64,000 nt of DNA. Origin: Diospyros lotus (lineage: Eukaryota > Streptophyta > Magnoliopsida > Ericales > Ebenaceae). The stretch covers positions 24,834,366-24,898,365 of the forward strand of contig NC_068351.1 in NCBI RefSeq assembly GCF_014633365.1, read 5' to 3'. Under the pieces are notes generated by a model that worked only from the letters and a program-made list of their open reading frames with translations, was not told where the DNA came from and made no database searches. A program made the position numbers and the translations under genes. Below, one piece after another: positions 23,530 to 33,774 of this stretch. Position 1 is the first letter of the stretch, and each line of letters opens with the position of its first letter.

Positions 23530-24848
23530 GAGGTTTCGAGGAAGGATTTACGTGCCAAACTTGAAAGACTTGAGGCAAAGAATTTTGAATGAAGCCCACA
23601 AAACTCGATATACAGTATACCCAGGAGCCACGAAGATGTATAAAGATCTCCGAGAGGTTTATTGGTAGCCGGGAATAAAAAAAAGTGTGGCAAGGAAAGT
23701 AACTCAATGTGAAACGTGCTAGAAGGTAAAAATCGAGCACTAGAGGCCAGCTGGGCTCATGAGACCATTAGATATCCCAGAATGGAAATAAGAGCATGTC
23801 ATGATGGACTTCATGACAGGGTTTCCTAGGGGACAGAAAAGTAACGATGCAATTTGGGTTATCGTCGATAGGCTAACGAAGTCAGCACACTTCTTGCATA
23901 TGCAGATGGATAGGCCAGTACGAAAGTTTGTGGAGTAGTATATTGGAGAGATAATCAGACTTCATGGCACACCGGTAAGTATAGCCTCCGATCGAGATCC
24001 GAGGTTTACCTAAAGATTTTGGGGAAGCTTGCAGGAGTGCATGGGGACCCAATTGAATCTTAGTACGACTTATCACCCACAGACAGATGGACAATCTGAA
24101 ATGACCATTCAAACACTAAAAGACATGCTAAGCTCATGTGCCTTGGATTTTGAGGGTAACTGGGAAGAGCATCTGCCCTTGGTAGAGTTCGCTTATAACA
24201 ATAGTTACCATAGCAGTATAGGAATGGCACCCTATGAGGCTCTGTATGGAAGAAAATGTTGATCACCCATTTGTTGGACCGAGGCAGGAGAAAGACAAAT
24301 ATTGGGACCCGAGTTAGTTTAGCAGACTACGAAAAAGATTCGAAAGATACAACAAAGAATTCAAACTGCACAAAGTCGACAAGTCTTATGCGTCAAGGAG
24401 GCGAGATTTGGAATTCTAGGTAGGAGATCACGTGTATCTAAAAGTATCACCCCAGCATTTGGCAACGCGGGGAAAGAAGAAAGGTAAGTTGAGACCCCGA
24501 TTTATAGGACCTTATCTGGTCAAAGGACGAGTTAGACCGTTGGCTTACCGTTTAAAACTCCCTATTTTCCTGTCCAACATCCACGATGTCTTCCATGTGT
24601 CTCAGCTTCGAAGACATATACAGGATCTGACCCAAGAAACTCATATGGAAGTAATCAAGCTAAGAGATGATTTGACTTATCCAGAATCGCCCGAGCGAAT
24701 CTTAGATCGGCGCGACCAAGCTCTGAGGAATAAAGTCACCCGCTAGTAAAGATTCAATGGAGAAATCACACTGAGGAAAAAGCTACGTGGGAGCTCGAGG
24801 ATACAATTAAGGAAACATATCCCCAGTTGTTCGAGGAAATAGAATGAG
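23530..24848 (+). pseudogene. pol, second part: integrase with chromodomain-like tail (Tekay type)
   Basis: It resumes LRFRGRIYVPNLKDLRQRIL. The zinc-binding region reads NEAHKTRYTVYPGATKMY (Tyr where the second His is expected), then CETC. The catalytic core has MDFMTGFPRG, a SDRDPRF block and [20 protein letters not shown]. The C-terminal part has LRPRFIGPYLV, HDVFHVSQLRRH and, across a stop at 24744, a chromodomain-like segment (QWRNHTEEKATWELED). In active chromoviruses that tail directs insertion to chromatin. Stops occur at about 23667, 23737, 23788 and 23937. Confidence 0.88.
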
Positions 24849-25172
24849 AGTAGCAAAATTTTGTAGTTTTTATGAAATGTACCAAGAGTATTGTGAAATA
24901 AAAGGATAATTTCGAATAGTACGCTTACATTTGAGTAAATATAGACTATTCTTAATATGTGTGACCCATGGTAAAGAGCTACAACGGGATATTCTGTAAT
25001 AAGTACAGTATGCCCGATAGGCATTGTTTGTGTAAGTATTGCAAATTGATGTGGTTGCAAAAAGATTGACGATAATGCTTGGTTAAGAGATGGAAGACGT
25101 TGCTCTTATAAGTTATTAGCTAGATATTGATGTTTTAGTAGGTATGAATGCAAAAATTTTGAGGACAAAATT
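24849..25172 (+). other. 3' untranslated part of the Tekay element
   Basis: About 320 bp between the pol stop and the PPT. No domain or repeat is recognised. Confidence 0.6.
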
Positions 25173-25190
25173 TCTTTAAGGGGGAGAGAA
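25173..25190 (+). other. Polypurine tract of the Tekay element
   Basis: CTTTAAGGGGGAGAGAA directly precedes the TGTAATACCC start of the 3' LTR. Confidence 0.9.
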
Positions 25191-28100
25191 TGTAATACCC
25201 AAGAACTTTGGGTTGTTATTTTAAAAGAAAAAAGAAAATTCGGGGAAAATAGGTATCTAAAAAGCCCAAAAAATTTACCGAATCAGCCAAAAAGAGAGCC
25301 TTGAAGCTTAAATGCCTAAGGAAATATGAACGCCTTTAACGAGCATATCAAGGCATAATTTTATGACCAAAAGAAATCGAATCAGAAATCATTTTTGGTA
25401 CAGCTATAGATCGGGCTAAAAAATTGAATTATCGTAGGAGACTCCCAAGAGGGTATCGAAAGCCTTGGGAAGCTCCGGTTCATTGAGTAGGATAACCCTT
25501 CGAAAGTTTTGAGAAGAAACCAGGAGGTTTAAAGCCAAAACGAAAATTTGGGCCTAAGTGTAATTTTTTAAAATTGCTAGAAGGGGTCAAAATGACATTT
25601 TTTAAAATTTTCAAGGGAGAAATGGAAAGATTAGGATTTGAGGGACCTAATGGAAATATTCAAAAGTTGAGGGGCTTTTGTGAAGGAGGGCCAAAATAGA
25701 AAAAAATCGAAGTAGTGGGGCAAAAGTGCAAAAAAATGAAAATATTGGCCATAGAATCCGACCAAGCCACGAGGGGTCACCGAAAGCCTCTGGATTTGCA
25801 TGGGTGGTGGTCAGGAAGGGCCAAGGAGTGATGATGAGCCAACAATGGCCACCGGAGTGGCCGGATTTTTGAAAAATTTGGCCAAGAAAGCTAGCCAAAA
25901 TGGCGAGCTCCGCAACTTGATTTTTCAGTCGATTATTGATGCCTTTAGGTCGATCCAGGAGAGGTGAGGACGTCTAAGGCAATGGGTAAGGCGGCCAAGG
26001 CCATTTCGAGCTTCAACTTTGCCTATAAATAGAGCTTGTGTTGGCCAAACATTTTAGAAGATTGAAGCTCAAATCAAAGCCATTTTTGAACGAATTGAGA
26101 GGCAAGGATAGAGGGCTTTTGTTGCCCATAAGTTGGAGAGGATTTTTGGAGAATTTCGTGAGCAACAGAGCAAGAACGAAGGAGATCTGAGGCTTCGCTG
26201 GAAACCTAGACAGACTGCTTGACCGAGTCTTCGAGCTTCAAGTTGATTGGCTTGCCGACCTCATTTCGAGCCATCTCAGGTACCATCGTGATCAACTTGG
26301 TCTGGGCTTTATTGAGATGCAAAAATCTCAATTTTTTGGTGTACAGTCGCCGGAGAAGATAACCGGTGCGTGAAGCTCACCGCCAGTCTCACTCGCCCTA
26401 TCACGCGTTGGCATGTGCGGGCGCGTGGGACCTTGTTAATTTTCATTTTTTTTAATATTCTTGGAAAATTATTTTAGGATTTTCTGAGAAAAAGATTTGG
26501 AAAAAAAGTGATGTAGGTATTTATTTTGGATTGTTAGTGAAAATAATTGGAGAAAAATAGAGAAAAAAGGCAAGAAAATTAAGGAAAAATAGTTTTTATT
26601 GATTATTTAAATGAATATCTTGCCTAGGGTGTCTTGTGATTTGAGGTGAAACAACTGGTGTGATTTTTGAAGTTGGCACGAAAAATGAGGCAAGTTGCAC
26701 GCTTTTCGAGGTATCCTGATTTTTGAGAAATGTGAGTGGTTCTGTCCCTATAACCCGTAAATGAGATGAATACCTTTCTATGCATGATATTTATGTATGT
26801 TATGGTCATCTTTGTCATATTTGTCCATATTCAATTGCATGGAAAGTTATGATATTCACATGACACGCTATTATTGTTGATGTGTGATTTTATGCACAAT
26901 TAATTCGGACAAGTGCACACTAGTCAAATATGCATATAGTGATAAAAAGAGTGTCGATCCCATGAGTACTAGATCACAATACCAAAACAATTTTAAATTA
27001 ACCTAAGTTGAACTAATTAATTAATCGAATGAATAAAAATAAAAATAAATAAAAAAATGAATTCTTTGTGAGAAAAATTAGTTAACAAATGTACTAGGGT
27101 TTAGATTTCATTTAATCTAGGTTATGTAATTATCTATTCAACCCGATTCAAAACCACAAATACCTTTACAGTATTTTATAATTATTTGCATGTGATGGTG
27201 GATTTTCCTCAATTAATTAATAAGCTTTCTCAAGTCATATTAATCCTTTATTAATTCAATTTCACTGTCAGATTTCTGAGCAGATATCAACGAAATAAAT
27301 AAGCATTAAGTTCTTTGGAAACCTCTAATCTCGGAAGGGGATTTGACTCATTAAGCTTCCTCGATTCCCACACATGAGCTAATTATCTTTCGATCTCATA
27401 GTCAAGCATGCGATTTATATTGTCTATGGATCTAATTTATAACAATCCTTTAGTCAGTCATGCATAAATCATTAAATCATTAAAAGGTGGCCAATCCTTT
27501 AAAGCATTAAGCACAACAATATAAAATCCTCATGTAAATAATAATCAGGTTTTAAATCAAACTAAACAAAGAATCACATAATCTCAAAATTAAAATCCAT
27601 CCAAACCCTAGCTACAATAAATTAACTAAATATTATTAAAATAAAAACAAATGCTGAAAATTGAAGAAAGAGAAAAGAATGCTTCCTGCCCAGATCTGAA
27701 ACAGATTTGGGTCACAATTGATGTTGCTCGCTGTGCGACTGCTCGCTCCAGTGTCTATGTTGTTTGCGACTTCAATTTTTTTTTGTTATGTCCGCTGCTT
27801 CTCTTCTTTAATATTTTCCCCTGCGCGTCGTCCAAAAGCCTTCTTCACATTTACTGTGCGCGCCTCAGCCGCTCTCCTCCTTCAATTCCATTCCCATCAA
27901 TTATAATATAATAATCTATATATATGTGAACATGGCCACACTAGCCCACAAAGCTCTCCAATTTCACGCCAATGCCATGGAGTTATTTAATAAAATATAT
28001 ATATATATAAGTAAAGATGCACATGGCATTCACGCCATTTATTAATATATATATATTATATATAATAGTTATCTTATTATAATATTATATATATAAGTAA

Positions 28101-29013
28101 TATAAGATAAAATATAATAATTTTAATTATATTATAATATTAGTTATTTAAAATATTTATTTATTTTTAAATTTATAATATTAATTTTAAAATTAACTTT
28201 ATAATATATTTTTTTCTTTTTACGCCCAAATCTTCGAAATTATTTCCTTTGCTGGATTCCTACAAAAAGAGATTAAAATAATGTAAAATCCATGTAAACA
28301 CACATTTATGTAGAAAAATTAGCACATGATTAAGATGAAAATAGATAAAAATATATATACAATTAAACCCTATCAATTGTCATATTGAAACTCGTGCATG
28401 AGATTAGGATGTTGTCCTAAGAGTGTAACCATAACTCCCCAAGGGCAATTGATGGAACAACGTTAGGATTATCCTACAGAGGTTTAGGATTCTGCCTAGG
28501 GTTCCGTGTCAAGCTGGTGGGCCAGGGACGTTACACTAGGATATCTGTTTATAAATGTCCATGCATCATTCATTCATGCTTATCTAACCCTCACTTAGAA
28601 GATTTCATCTTCTAATATTGAATTACGTCCCTGGAATATTCCACATTCCAGGTGAAACAAGCGGCCGGAAGAGCAAGGAGGTGATCGAGGCCTAATAGTG
28701 ACAGAAATTTTGTGGGCCCCATGTGAGGCCAGGATCATCTATTACATTCAGTTGTATTGTTTAGATTTTATCAATAATTGCAATATCATGTTGGGTGGAC
28801 AATATGTATGTACCCAAGTATGTTATGTTTTCGAGGTTTCATGCAGGTTCTGATATTGCTTTTGCTTATGTTAAAAATGTATCATTCATTCGTTATGTTT
28901 TGGAGTGTTATATATAAAGATTATGTTGAGGATTTATTGTTGAATTATGTTTAAATGAAAAAAAACAAAAATCCTAGCATATATTTTAATGCCCTGGAAG
29001 GCAGGGTGTTACA
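25191..29013 (+). repeat. 3' LTR of the Tekay element (interrupted)
   Basis: Matches 13330-15502 from TGTAATACCC to GGGTGTTACA. It is interrupted by the 1498-bp solo LTR at 26878-28375. A TATA box lies at 26024-26031. It retains a GC-rich segment around 26270-26430 (with CGCCGGAGAAGATAACCGG and GCATGTGCGGGCGCGTGG) that the 5' LTR lacks. Confidence 0.92.
26878..28375 (-). repeat. Solo LTR in the Tekay 3' LTR, TSD ATTGT
   Basis: On the minus strand it begins TGATAGGGTTTAATTG and ends TCACACATCA. ATTGT flanks it at 26873-26877 and 28376-28380, and removal restores the ATTATTGTCATATTG present in the 5' LTR (14866-14880). It is very AT-rich with TATATA runs around 27990-28110. No coding domain, PBS or PPT is present. 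The start type TGATAG(A/G)... is shared with the solo LTR at 62647-63985. The frames near 27650-27911 have no support as genes. Confidence 0.85.
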
Positions 29014-29018
29014 CTTTA
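29014..29018. other. Target-site duplication of the Tekay element, right copy
   Basis: CTTTA, identical to 13325-13329. Confidence 0.9.
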
Positions 29019-29356
29019 TCATTAGTATCTCATACTAATCAAATGTAGTAGTCCATACTAATCAAATGTAGTAGTCCATGTGTTAATCCATAATCGATTA
29101 ATCATATTCCTCTTCTGAGAAATCTAAGGACTCGGAATCACTTTTAAAAATCTTAAATTCAAGGGTCTTTGTCATATATTCTTAACACTTGAGAATAAAA
29201 CCTTTATTAGAAAATCTAAAGACTTATTCATATGTATTGGAGAGATATGACCATTAAATTATGAAAACATATTTTATTCAATTCGTAAGATATACATCAT
29301 TAGTCCCAAATTACATATGCTAGATGTCATCTAAATCTACCATTAGAGCACCAACA
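29019..29356 (-). repeat. Copia LTR, copy B, proximal part
   Basis: On the minus strand it begins TGTTGGTGCTCTAATGG at 29356, right after the PPT. It continues across the Tekay insertion at 13329. It matches 31315-31649 (copy C) along its length. Confidence 0.85.
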
Positions 29357-29376
29357 CAAATAGTCTCCCACTTGTA
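29357..29376 (-). other. Polypurine tract of the copia element
   Basis: On the minus strand ACAAGTGGGAGACTATTTG precedes TGTTGG. AAGTGGGAGA is a usual copia PPT core. Confidence 0.8.
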
Positions 29377-29397
29377 CTAATGCTAATTTAAAAGTTC

Positions 29398-30170
29398 TTA
29401 TTCCACAGTTGCCTGGTATCTAGTACCCATCCTTTCCAGGTGGTGATTAAGATGAGCCTGTGATAGTGCTTTGGTTAGTGGGTCTATGACATTCTCCAAT
29501 GACACGATCTTTTGCAGTTGCACGTCACCACGTGCCACAATCTCTTGGATCAAATGGAAGTGTCACTCTATGTGTTTGGATTTCTGGTAAGACTTGGGTT
29601 CCCTAGATTGTGCAATATAAAGATATCAACAACTCAATGGCAAGAACCACCTCCAATTCAACAAGGACTTTCTCATCCAAATAGCCTTCTTTATAGCATC
29701 GCATGCAATAACATATTCGGCTTCCGTGCTAAAGTTAGCAGTTATTTCTTGCTTTGAACTCTTTTAGCTAACTGCCCCTCCATTACAGAGAAACATAAAC
29801 TTGGATGTAGACTTTCTATTATCCATGTCAGATTGGAAATCTGAATCAATGAACCCATCAACACGAAGATCACCCTTTCTATACATTAGTAACAAGTCCT
29901 CAGTCTTTCTTAAGTACTTAAGGATACACTTTATTGCGGTCTAGTGTTCCAAACCAAGATTAGATTGATTTTGCTCATGACACTCACAACATATGCAATA
30001 TCGAGTCTAATATATAACATAGCGTACATGAGACTCCCATAGCCGAGGCATAAGGAATCTTCTCCTTGTGTTGTTTTTCTTCGGGTGTCTTAGGAGACAT
30101 CCCCTTAGAGAGATGAATTCCATGCTTGAGAGGTACAAAATCTTTTTGATGGGGTGAACGTCTTATGTGA
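29398..30170 (-). pseudogene. Copia RNase H and pol C-terminus (Tork/Angela-like)
   Basis: Minus-strand pieces read FVPLKHGIHLSKGMSPKTPE, YGSLMYAMLYIRLDIAYVVS, VMSKINLI, then a KSTSKFMFLCNGGAV-type block, TEAEYVIACDA and a C-terminus KHIE*HFHLIQEIVARGDVQ, DPLTKALSQAHLNHHL and GTRYQATVE before the stop at 29398-29400. These are the end of copia RT, the complete RNase H region and the pol tail, in correct order, with several frameshifts and stops. The fragment ends abruptly near 30170, where an unrelated LTR-like block begins. The 3' LTR follows 40 bp downstream on the minus strand. Confidence 0.88.
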
Positions 30171-31236
30171 TCTACTGTCAGTGTGACAGAATAATCCCTG
30201 GTTAAGATAAATTAATTATTAGGAAAAAAGTTTCTTGATGTGTTATCTAGTCACATTGATGAGGTCAGACATATAGTTATTAAGTTTGTGAGTTTATCAC
30301 TCCATGACTCTCACTTAGTCAGGACGTTAAGTGATGAAAGGATTATAGCACAGGGTAATCATCAGTCATAATAGGTTCACTTGAAGTGAGACTTCACTAC
30401 CACCTATATTGTCCTGAGCCTCTACTAGGCTATTCTCAGGAATCCTCAGATAATCATTGGGATATGGAGAGATTCTAGTGATGGGTTAAGGTGTTAGTCG
30501 GTATCGAAATGAGTTTTGGTACTATTTGATTACTAGTGGGCAATTAATCTAGAAAGTCACACACCTTATAGTGTCGTGTTTGGTATCGACATCACGTGCC
30601 CAGAGCGTCTCAAGAATTAGTTGGTCAAAAGTTGACCTGCTGGTCAGGAGAGTCGACTTTCCCCTTGGAAGAGTTGACTTTCAGGGGCAACAAGAGTTGA
30701 CTCTTCTAGATAGAAAGTCAACCCCCGATCCCAACTGCAAGCAAAATTGGAATGCCATGTGGTGTGAAATTGGGCAAGCATTGGGGAGGTGGTGGAATTG
30801 ATTTGAGTAGAGGTTAAATTACAAAATTGAAGAAAAAGAATTAACTGCTTCTCTGTGTCCTTTTTTTTTTTGCTTCCTCTGTAATTGCTATTGTTGTTGG
30901 AAATTAACACTTGTGAGGGTCACACAAGAAAAATTGAGATTCATGTACGAGTGATACAGGAAACCTCTGTGTCTAGTATGGGAAAATATGATCGGAATGG
31001 TACCAAACATCATACTAGGTGTGGACGGAATGGGACCACCACAACCTGAGGTAGATACGGTCTCAGTACAGAAACAGATTTTGTACTCCATCCTTACATC
31101 AGACTACAAGTATACATTTATATATTCATGTGATGAATATGCGTGTTGTTTAAATATCCATGTTGCGTATGGTTTGTGTATAATTAATTCCGTTGCGTGT
31201 ATCTAATACATATAAAAATTTTAATTTTACCTATAC
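30171..31236 (+). repeat. LTR-like block, probably copia, plus orientation
   Basis: About 1.07 kb separating the copia RNase H from LTR copy C. It contains AGTCGACTTT and GTTGACTTTC words near 30650-30720 and a pyrimidine run near 30862. It ends with CCGTTGCGTGTATCTAATAC, similar in style to copia U5 ends. Borders and TSD are not clear. Frames inside (30571-30801, 30988-31206) show no domain. Confidence 0.4.
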
Positions 31237-31239
31237 CAC

Positions 31240-31649
31240 CATACGAGATTTCTTTCACCCACATGTTTACTATATTCATCTCATGAATTATGATAGGTGG
31301 CTCACCATCCTTTATCATTAGCATCTCATACTAATCAAATTCAGTAGCTCATATGTCAGTCCGTAATCAATTAATCATATTCCTCTTTTGAGAAATCTAT
31401 GGACTAAGAATCACTTTAAGAAATCCTAAATTCAAGGTTCTTTGTCACATATTCTTAACAGTTTAAGAATAAAACCTTTATTAAGAAATCTAAGAACTTA
31501 TTCATATACAAATTGGAGAGGTATGAATGATGATATGACCATAAAATATGAAAACATATTTCATTAAATTTGTAAGATATATATCATTAGTCCCAATTTA
31601 TATATGCCAGACATCATCTAAACCTAGCATTAGGGCACTAACTCTAACA
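31240..31649 (-). repeat. Copia LTR, copy C (truncated)
   Basis: On the minus strand it begins TGTTAGAGTTAGTGCCCTAA and matches copy B (29019-29356 and 13255-13329). It contains the intact Tekay target CATCCTTTATCATTAG at 31306-31321, an internal empty-site control. It is broken off at about 31240. Confidence 0.8.
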
Positions 31650-31929
31650 TCTTAAGCATATCATTAACCATTTTTCCTATCTTTGTCTTTTGGGTGAGGG
31701 ATAACAATATGCTCTAACATTGATAAGCTCTGTGTTAGGCTAATAGAATGATCAAGGGTTCTATGAAGGGGTTCAGCTTAGGGTGGGCTGCTGACAATCA
31801 ACATATTAAGGTCATCCCACAGCTCTTGGCTTTCTTCTCCCATCCCTTCCTTGGCCTGAATGGAAAACAGTTGGGCCACCTAAGTCATCTTCAGTTTGAA
31901 CATCTCTTGTAATCATCTCCCCATGATCA

Positions 31930-32285
31930 TTTTACATATTCCTATCTTCTTATTGCTTGTGAGGGTTATTTTCTTATCCTCTTACTAAAATGTCACCTCC
32001 ATCTTATTAAAGCCAAAACAGATTGGACTTACATGCCTCATCCAATTTGCCCCCAACACCAAATCGCATCCTCTTAACTTGAGTAGCCGTAGGTCGATCT
32101 TAAATTCCTCCATTGCGTCTCTCAACAGAACCCTGTGCAAGTTAACTTGCTCATCACTTTGTAACCATTGGCCATTGTAACTGATATGGGTTGAGTATTA
32201 ACCAAGGTGCACTTCACTGAGTTATCCCTTCATCTAGGAAGTTGTGGCTACTTCCACTGTCGATTAAAATCATCAATTTGCAATC
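31930..32285 (-). pseudogene. Gypsy (chromovirus-like) protease fragment
   Basis: Minus-strand reading gives MILIDSGSSHNFLDEGI, then in another frame LLRDAMEEFKIDLRLLKLRG and CDLVLGANWMRHVSPI. The DSGSSHNF active site and the LRGCD-LVLG-WM pair are the two hallmark blocks of gypsy retropepsins. Frameshifts and stops interrupt it, and no RT follows. It is a scrap between copia LTR C and the MADS island. 31651-31929 has no recognised content. Confidence 0.7.
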
Positions 32286-32307
32286 CTCTACCTTCCATCA
32301 CCTTAAC

Positions 32308-32790
32308 TATTTCTTTTACTAATACCTGTAAATTTAATTCAACAAAAAATGGCAAGTGCACTTATATTTATCGAAATTGCTAAACTAAATGTTTCTTTTA
32401 TTACTTTTATTTTCCTAAAACTAGGGGCATATTGTCATTTTTTCTCACTCGTAACATTTATCTAAACAATGGGTACTCACTGCAATTTGCAAGATCTTAA
32501 GGGTGGCTCTGCAATTAAGGAAATCCTTAAAGGTGGTTTTTTCAAATTCCTCAATATTTAAGGTTCTGAGTCGAAACCTAAATTCAAAACATAGTGGAAT
32601 ACAGTTAAGATAAGGCCTCTTTTATCATACATTTAACGTACTGATAAATTCATATATGGTAATAATATCAACTATTTTTTTTAAATTTAATGTGAAAACT
32701 AAATAGATATGGCTTTTTTTTTTTTTTCAAATATTTAACCTACACATAAAGTCATATATGGCAATAAGAGTGGCCGCTTCTCTCTAATAT
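32308..32790 (+). repeat. Direct repeat upstream of the MADS gene, copy 1
   Basis: This block and 35465-35845 share, in the same order, AATTTAATTCAA, TCCCTAAAACTAGGGGCA (here TTCCTAAAACTAGGGGCA), a TTGTCATTTTT block, GATAAGGCCT and ATAAAGTCATATATG. Divergence is high, with small indels. Copy 1 continues directly into the MADS promoter, so the repeat is best read as a duplicated promoter. Confidence 0.65.
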
Positions 32791-32802
32791 TTGATGTCTT
32801 GA

Positions 32803-32812
32803 CCATATATGG
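32803..32812 (+). promoter_or_regulatory. Perfect CArG box upstream of the MADS gene
   Basis: CCATATATGG matches CC(A/T)6GG exactly, 223 bp before the ATG. This is the binding site of MADS-domain proteins of the SRF class. Imperfect relatives (CATATATGGTAATAA, CATATATGGCAATAA) lie near 32651 and 32754. Auto- or cross-regulation by MADS proteins is an inference. Confidence 0.6.
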
Positions 32813-32914
32813 TAACAATGTCGTCATTTTTATTCAAAATATTCGATTTAAAGAGAAAGCCATATGTCGTAATATTATGATAATTATAATATGTAATGCA
32901 AAGCTAGACTTTCT

Positions 32915-32925
32915 CTATATAAATA
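32915..32925 (+). promoter_or_regulatory. TATA box of the MADS gene
   Basis: CTATATAAATAGG lies about 115 bp before the ATG. A start of transcription around 32945-32955 would give an 80-90 nt leader. Confidence 0.65.
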
Positions 32926-33034
32926 GGGCCCGCACTACAATGCAAAGCCATCACTCCCAGCATTTGCTTGCTTCCTTGAAGCTTTTTCTCCCTAGCTATT
33001 TCCTTTGTTGTCTTTTCTTTCTCATAAATCATAC

Positions 33035-33658
33035 ATGGAGAACAAGCAAATTGGAGGCCAAAAAAGAAATGGCACTTCCAAAAAGCGCGAAAGGGAGAAA
33101 GATTGTCTCTCTACATTCTTGAAATATCGAGATGACCTCTACAAGGAAGCCAGTGAGCTCTGCACGCTTTGCGGCGTTGAGCTTGCCCTCATCATCTCTT
33201 CCCCTTCTGGTGAGCTCTACGCTTTTGGTCACCCCAACTTTGAGATGGTCGTTGATCGATTCCTAGACTCTGACACCAAACGACCCATTGGTGGGACTGG
33301 CGATCCAGTTGAAGATGCTCGTCTCAAGGCGAGCATTGAGGCACTCAACAAACAATTGATGCAGCTTCAAGTTCAAAAGGAGATCGAGAGGGAAAGGGCA
33401 AAGGTTTTGGCCAAACTTGCTGCAATACGTCGTACAAAGCTTCTGACAAACACAAACATTGACGAACTTAGCCCCGAAGATACTCAGAAGCTGAAGGCCT
33501 GGCTCCTGGAACTGAAAGAGAAGATTCGTGAGCACCGCGAGAAGTTGGTCGCCAGCGCTCCCCCTACTGCTGTGGCTAGCAATGATGCTAGTTCTGGGTC
33601 TTCTTCTGGCTATGCTGGAGCTGGTTCTTTGGGCTATGGCCTAGGAGGCATGCCCTAG
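33035..33658 (+). CDS. Type I (M-alpha, AGL62-like) MADS-box protein
   Basis: Single exon, 207 codons, the only intact plausible host gene here. The MADS region spans residues 7-77: KKASELCTLC-like core (YKEASELCTLCGVELALI), then SSPSGELYAFGHPNFEMVVD, the SFGHPN-type block of M-alpha proteins. Residues 95-165 form a charged coiled coil (LNKQLMQLQVQKEIERER; KAWLLELKEKIREHREKL) where AGL61/62 relatives dimerise. The tail is Ser/Gly-rich and ends LGYGLGGMP. Oddity: the DNA-binding basic part is degraded, with LKYRDDLYKEA where relatives have SKRR.GLFKKA. The start at 33035 (MENKQIGGQ) is preferred over the in-frame upstream ATG at 33005, since it gives the usual short N-terminus. In known plants such proteins act in the nucleus of the female gametophyte and endosperm. 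Function here is inferred; it could be a decaying copy. Confidence 0.85.
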   Translation: MENKQIGGQKRNGTSKKREREKDCLSTFLKYRDDLYKEASELCTLCGVELALIISSPSGELYAFGHPNFEMVVDRFLDSDTKRPIGGTGDPVEDARLKASIEALNKQLMQLQVQKEIERERAKVLAKLAAIRRTKLLTNTNIDELSPEDTQKLKAWLLELKEKIREHREKLVASAPPTAVASNDASSGSSSGYAGAGSLGYGLGGMP

Positions 33659-33742
33659 GAAGTGATGTTTTAGGGCGATCAATTAATAAGAGATTAATGT
33701 GTTTTTACAGTGTGAGTGCGGGTGCTGTAGTTCCATTGATCT

Positions 33743-33755
33743 AATAAAGAATAAA
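33743..33755 (+). terminator. Probable polyadenylation signal of the MADS gene
   Basis: Overlapping AATAAA-type words (CTAATAAAGAATAAATT) lie 85-97 bp after the stop codon, in a T/A-rich context. Confidence 0.5.
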
Positions 33756-33774
33756 TTTAAAATAATGAATCTTA

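Larger units (their letters stand above)
13330..29013 (+). mobile_element. Tekay-type (chromovirus) Ty3/gypsy retrotransposon, nested and dead
   Basis: Order: 5' LTR 13330-15502, tRNA-iMet PBS at 15505, leader ORF, gag with zinc knuckles, protease, RT, RNase H, integrase with a chromodomain-like tail, PPT at 25173, 3' LTR 25191-29013. LTRs begin TGTAATACCC and end GGGTGTTACA. A CTTTA TSD brackets it. Two later insertions enlarge it from roughly 10.3 kb to 15.7 kb. Gag, protease, RT, RNase H and integrase all carry stops, frameshifts or lost active-site residues, so it cannot move on its own. Confidence 0.92.

Noticed and set aside
27651..27911. Plus-strand ORFs in the solo LTR at 26878-28375 as a small secreted protein
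   Set aside because: Hydrophobic stretch only; lies inside an element with a TSD and has no homologue in the similar LTR.
33005..33034. Upstream in-frame ATG as the MADS start
   Set aside because: It would add MLSFLSHKSY, unlike type I MADS N-termini. The ATG at 33035 is the better fit, though translation from 33005 cannot be excluded.
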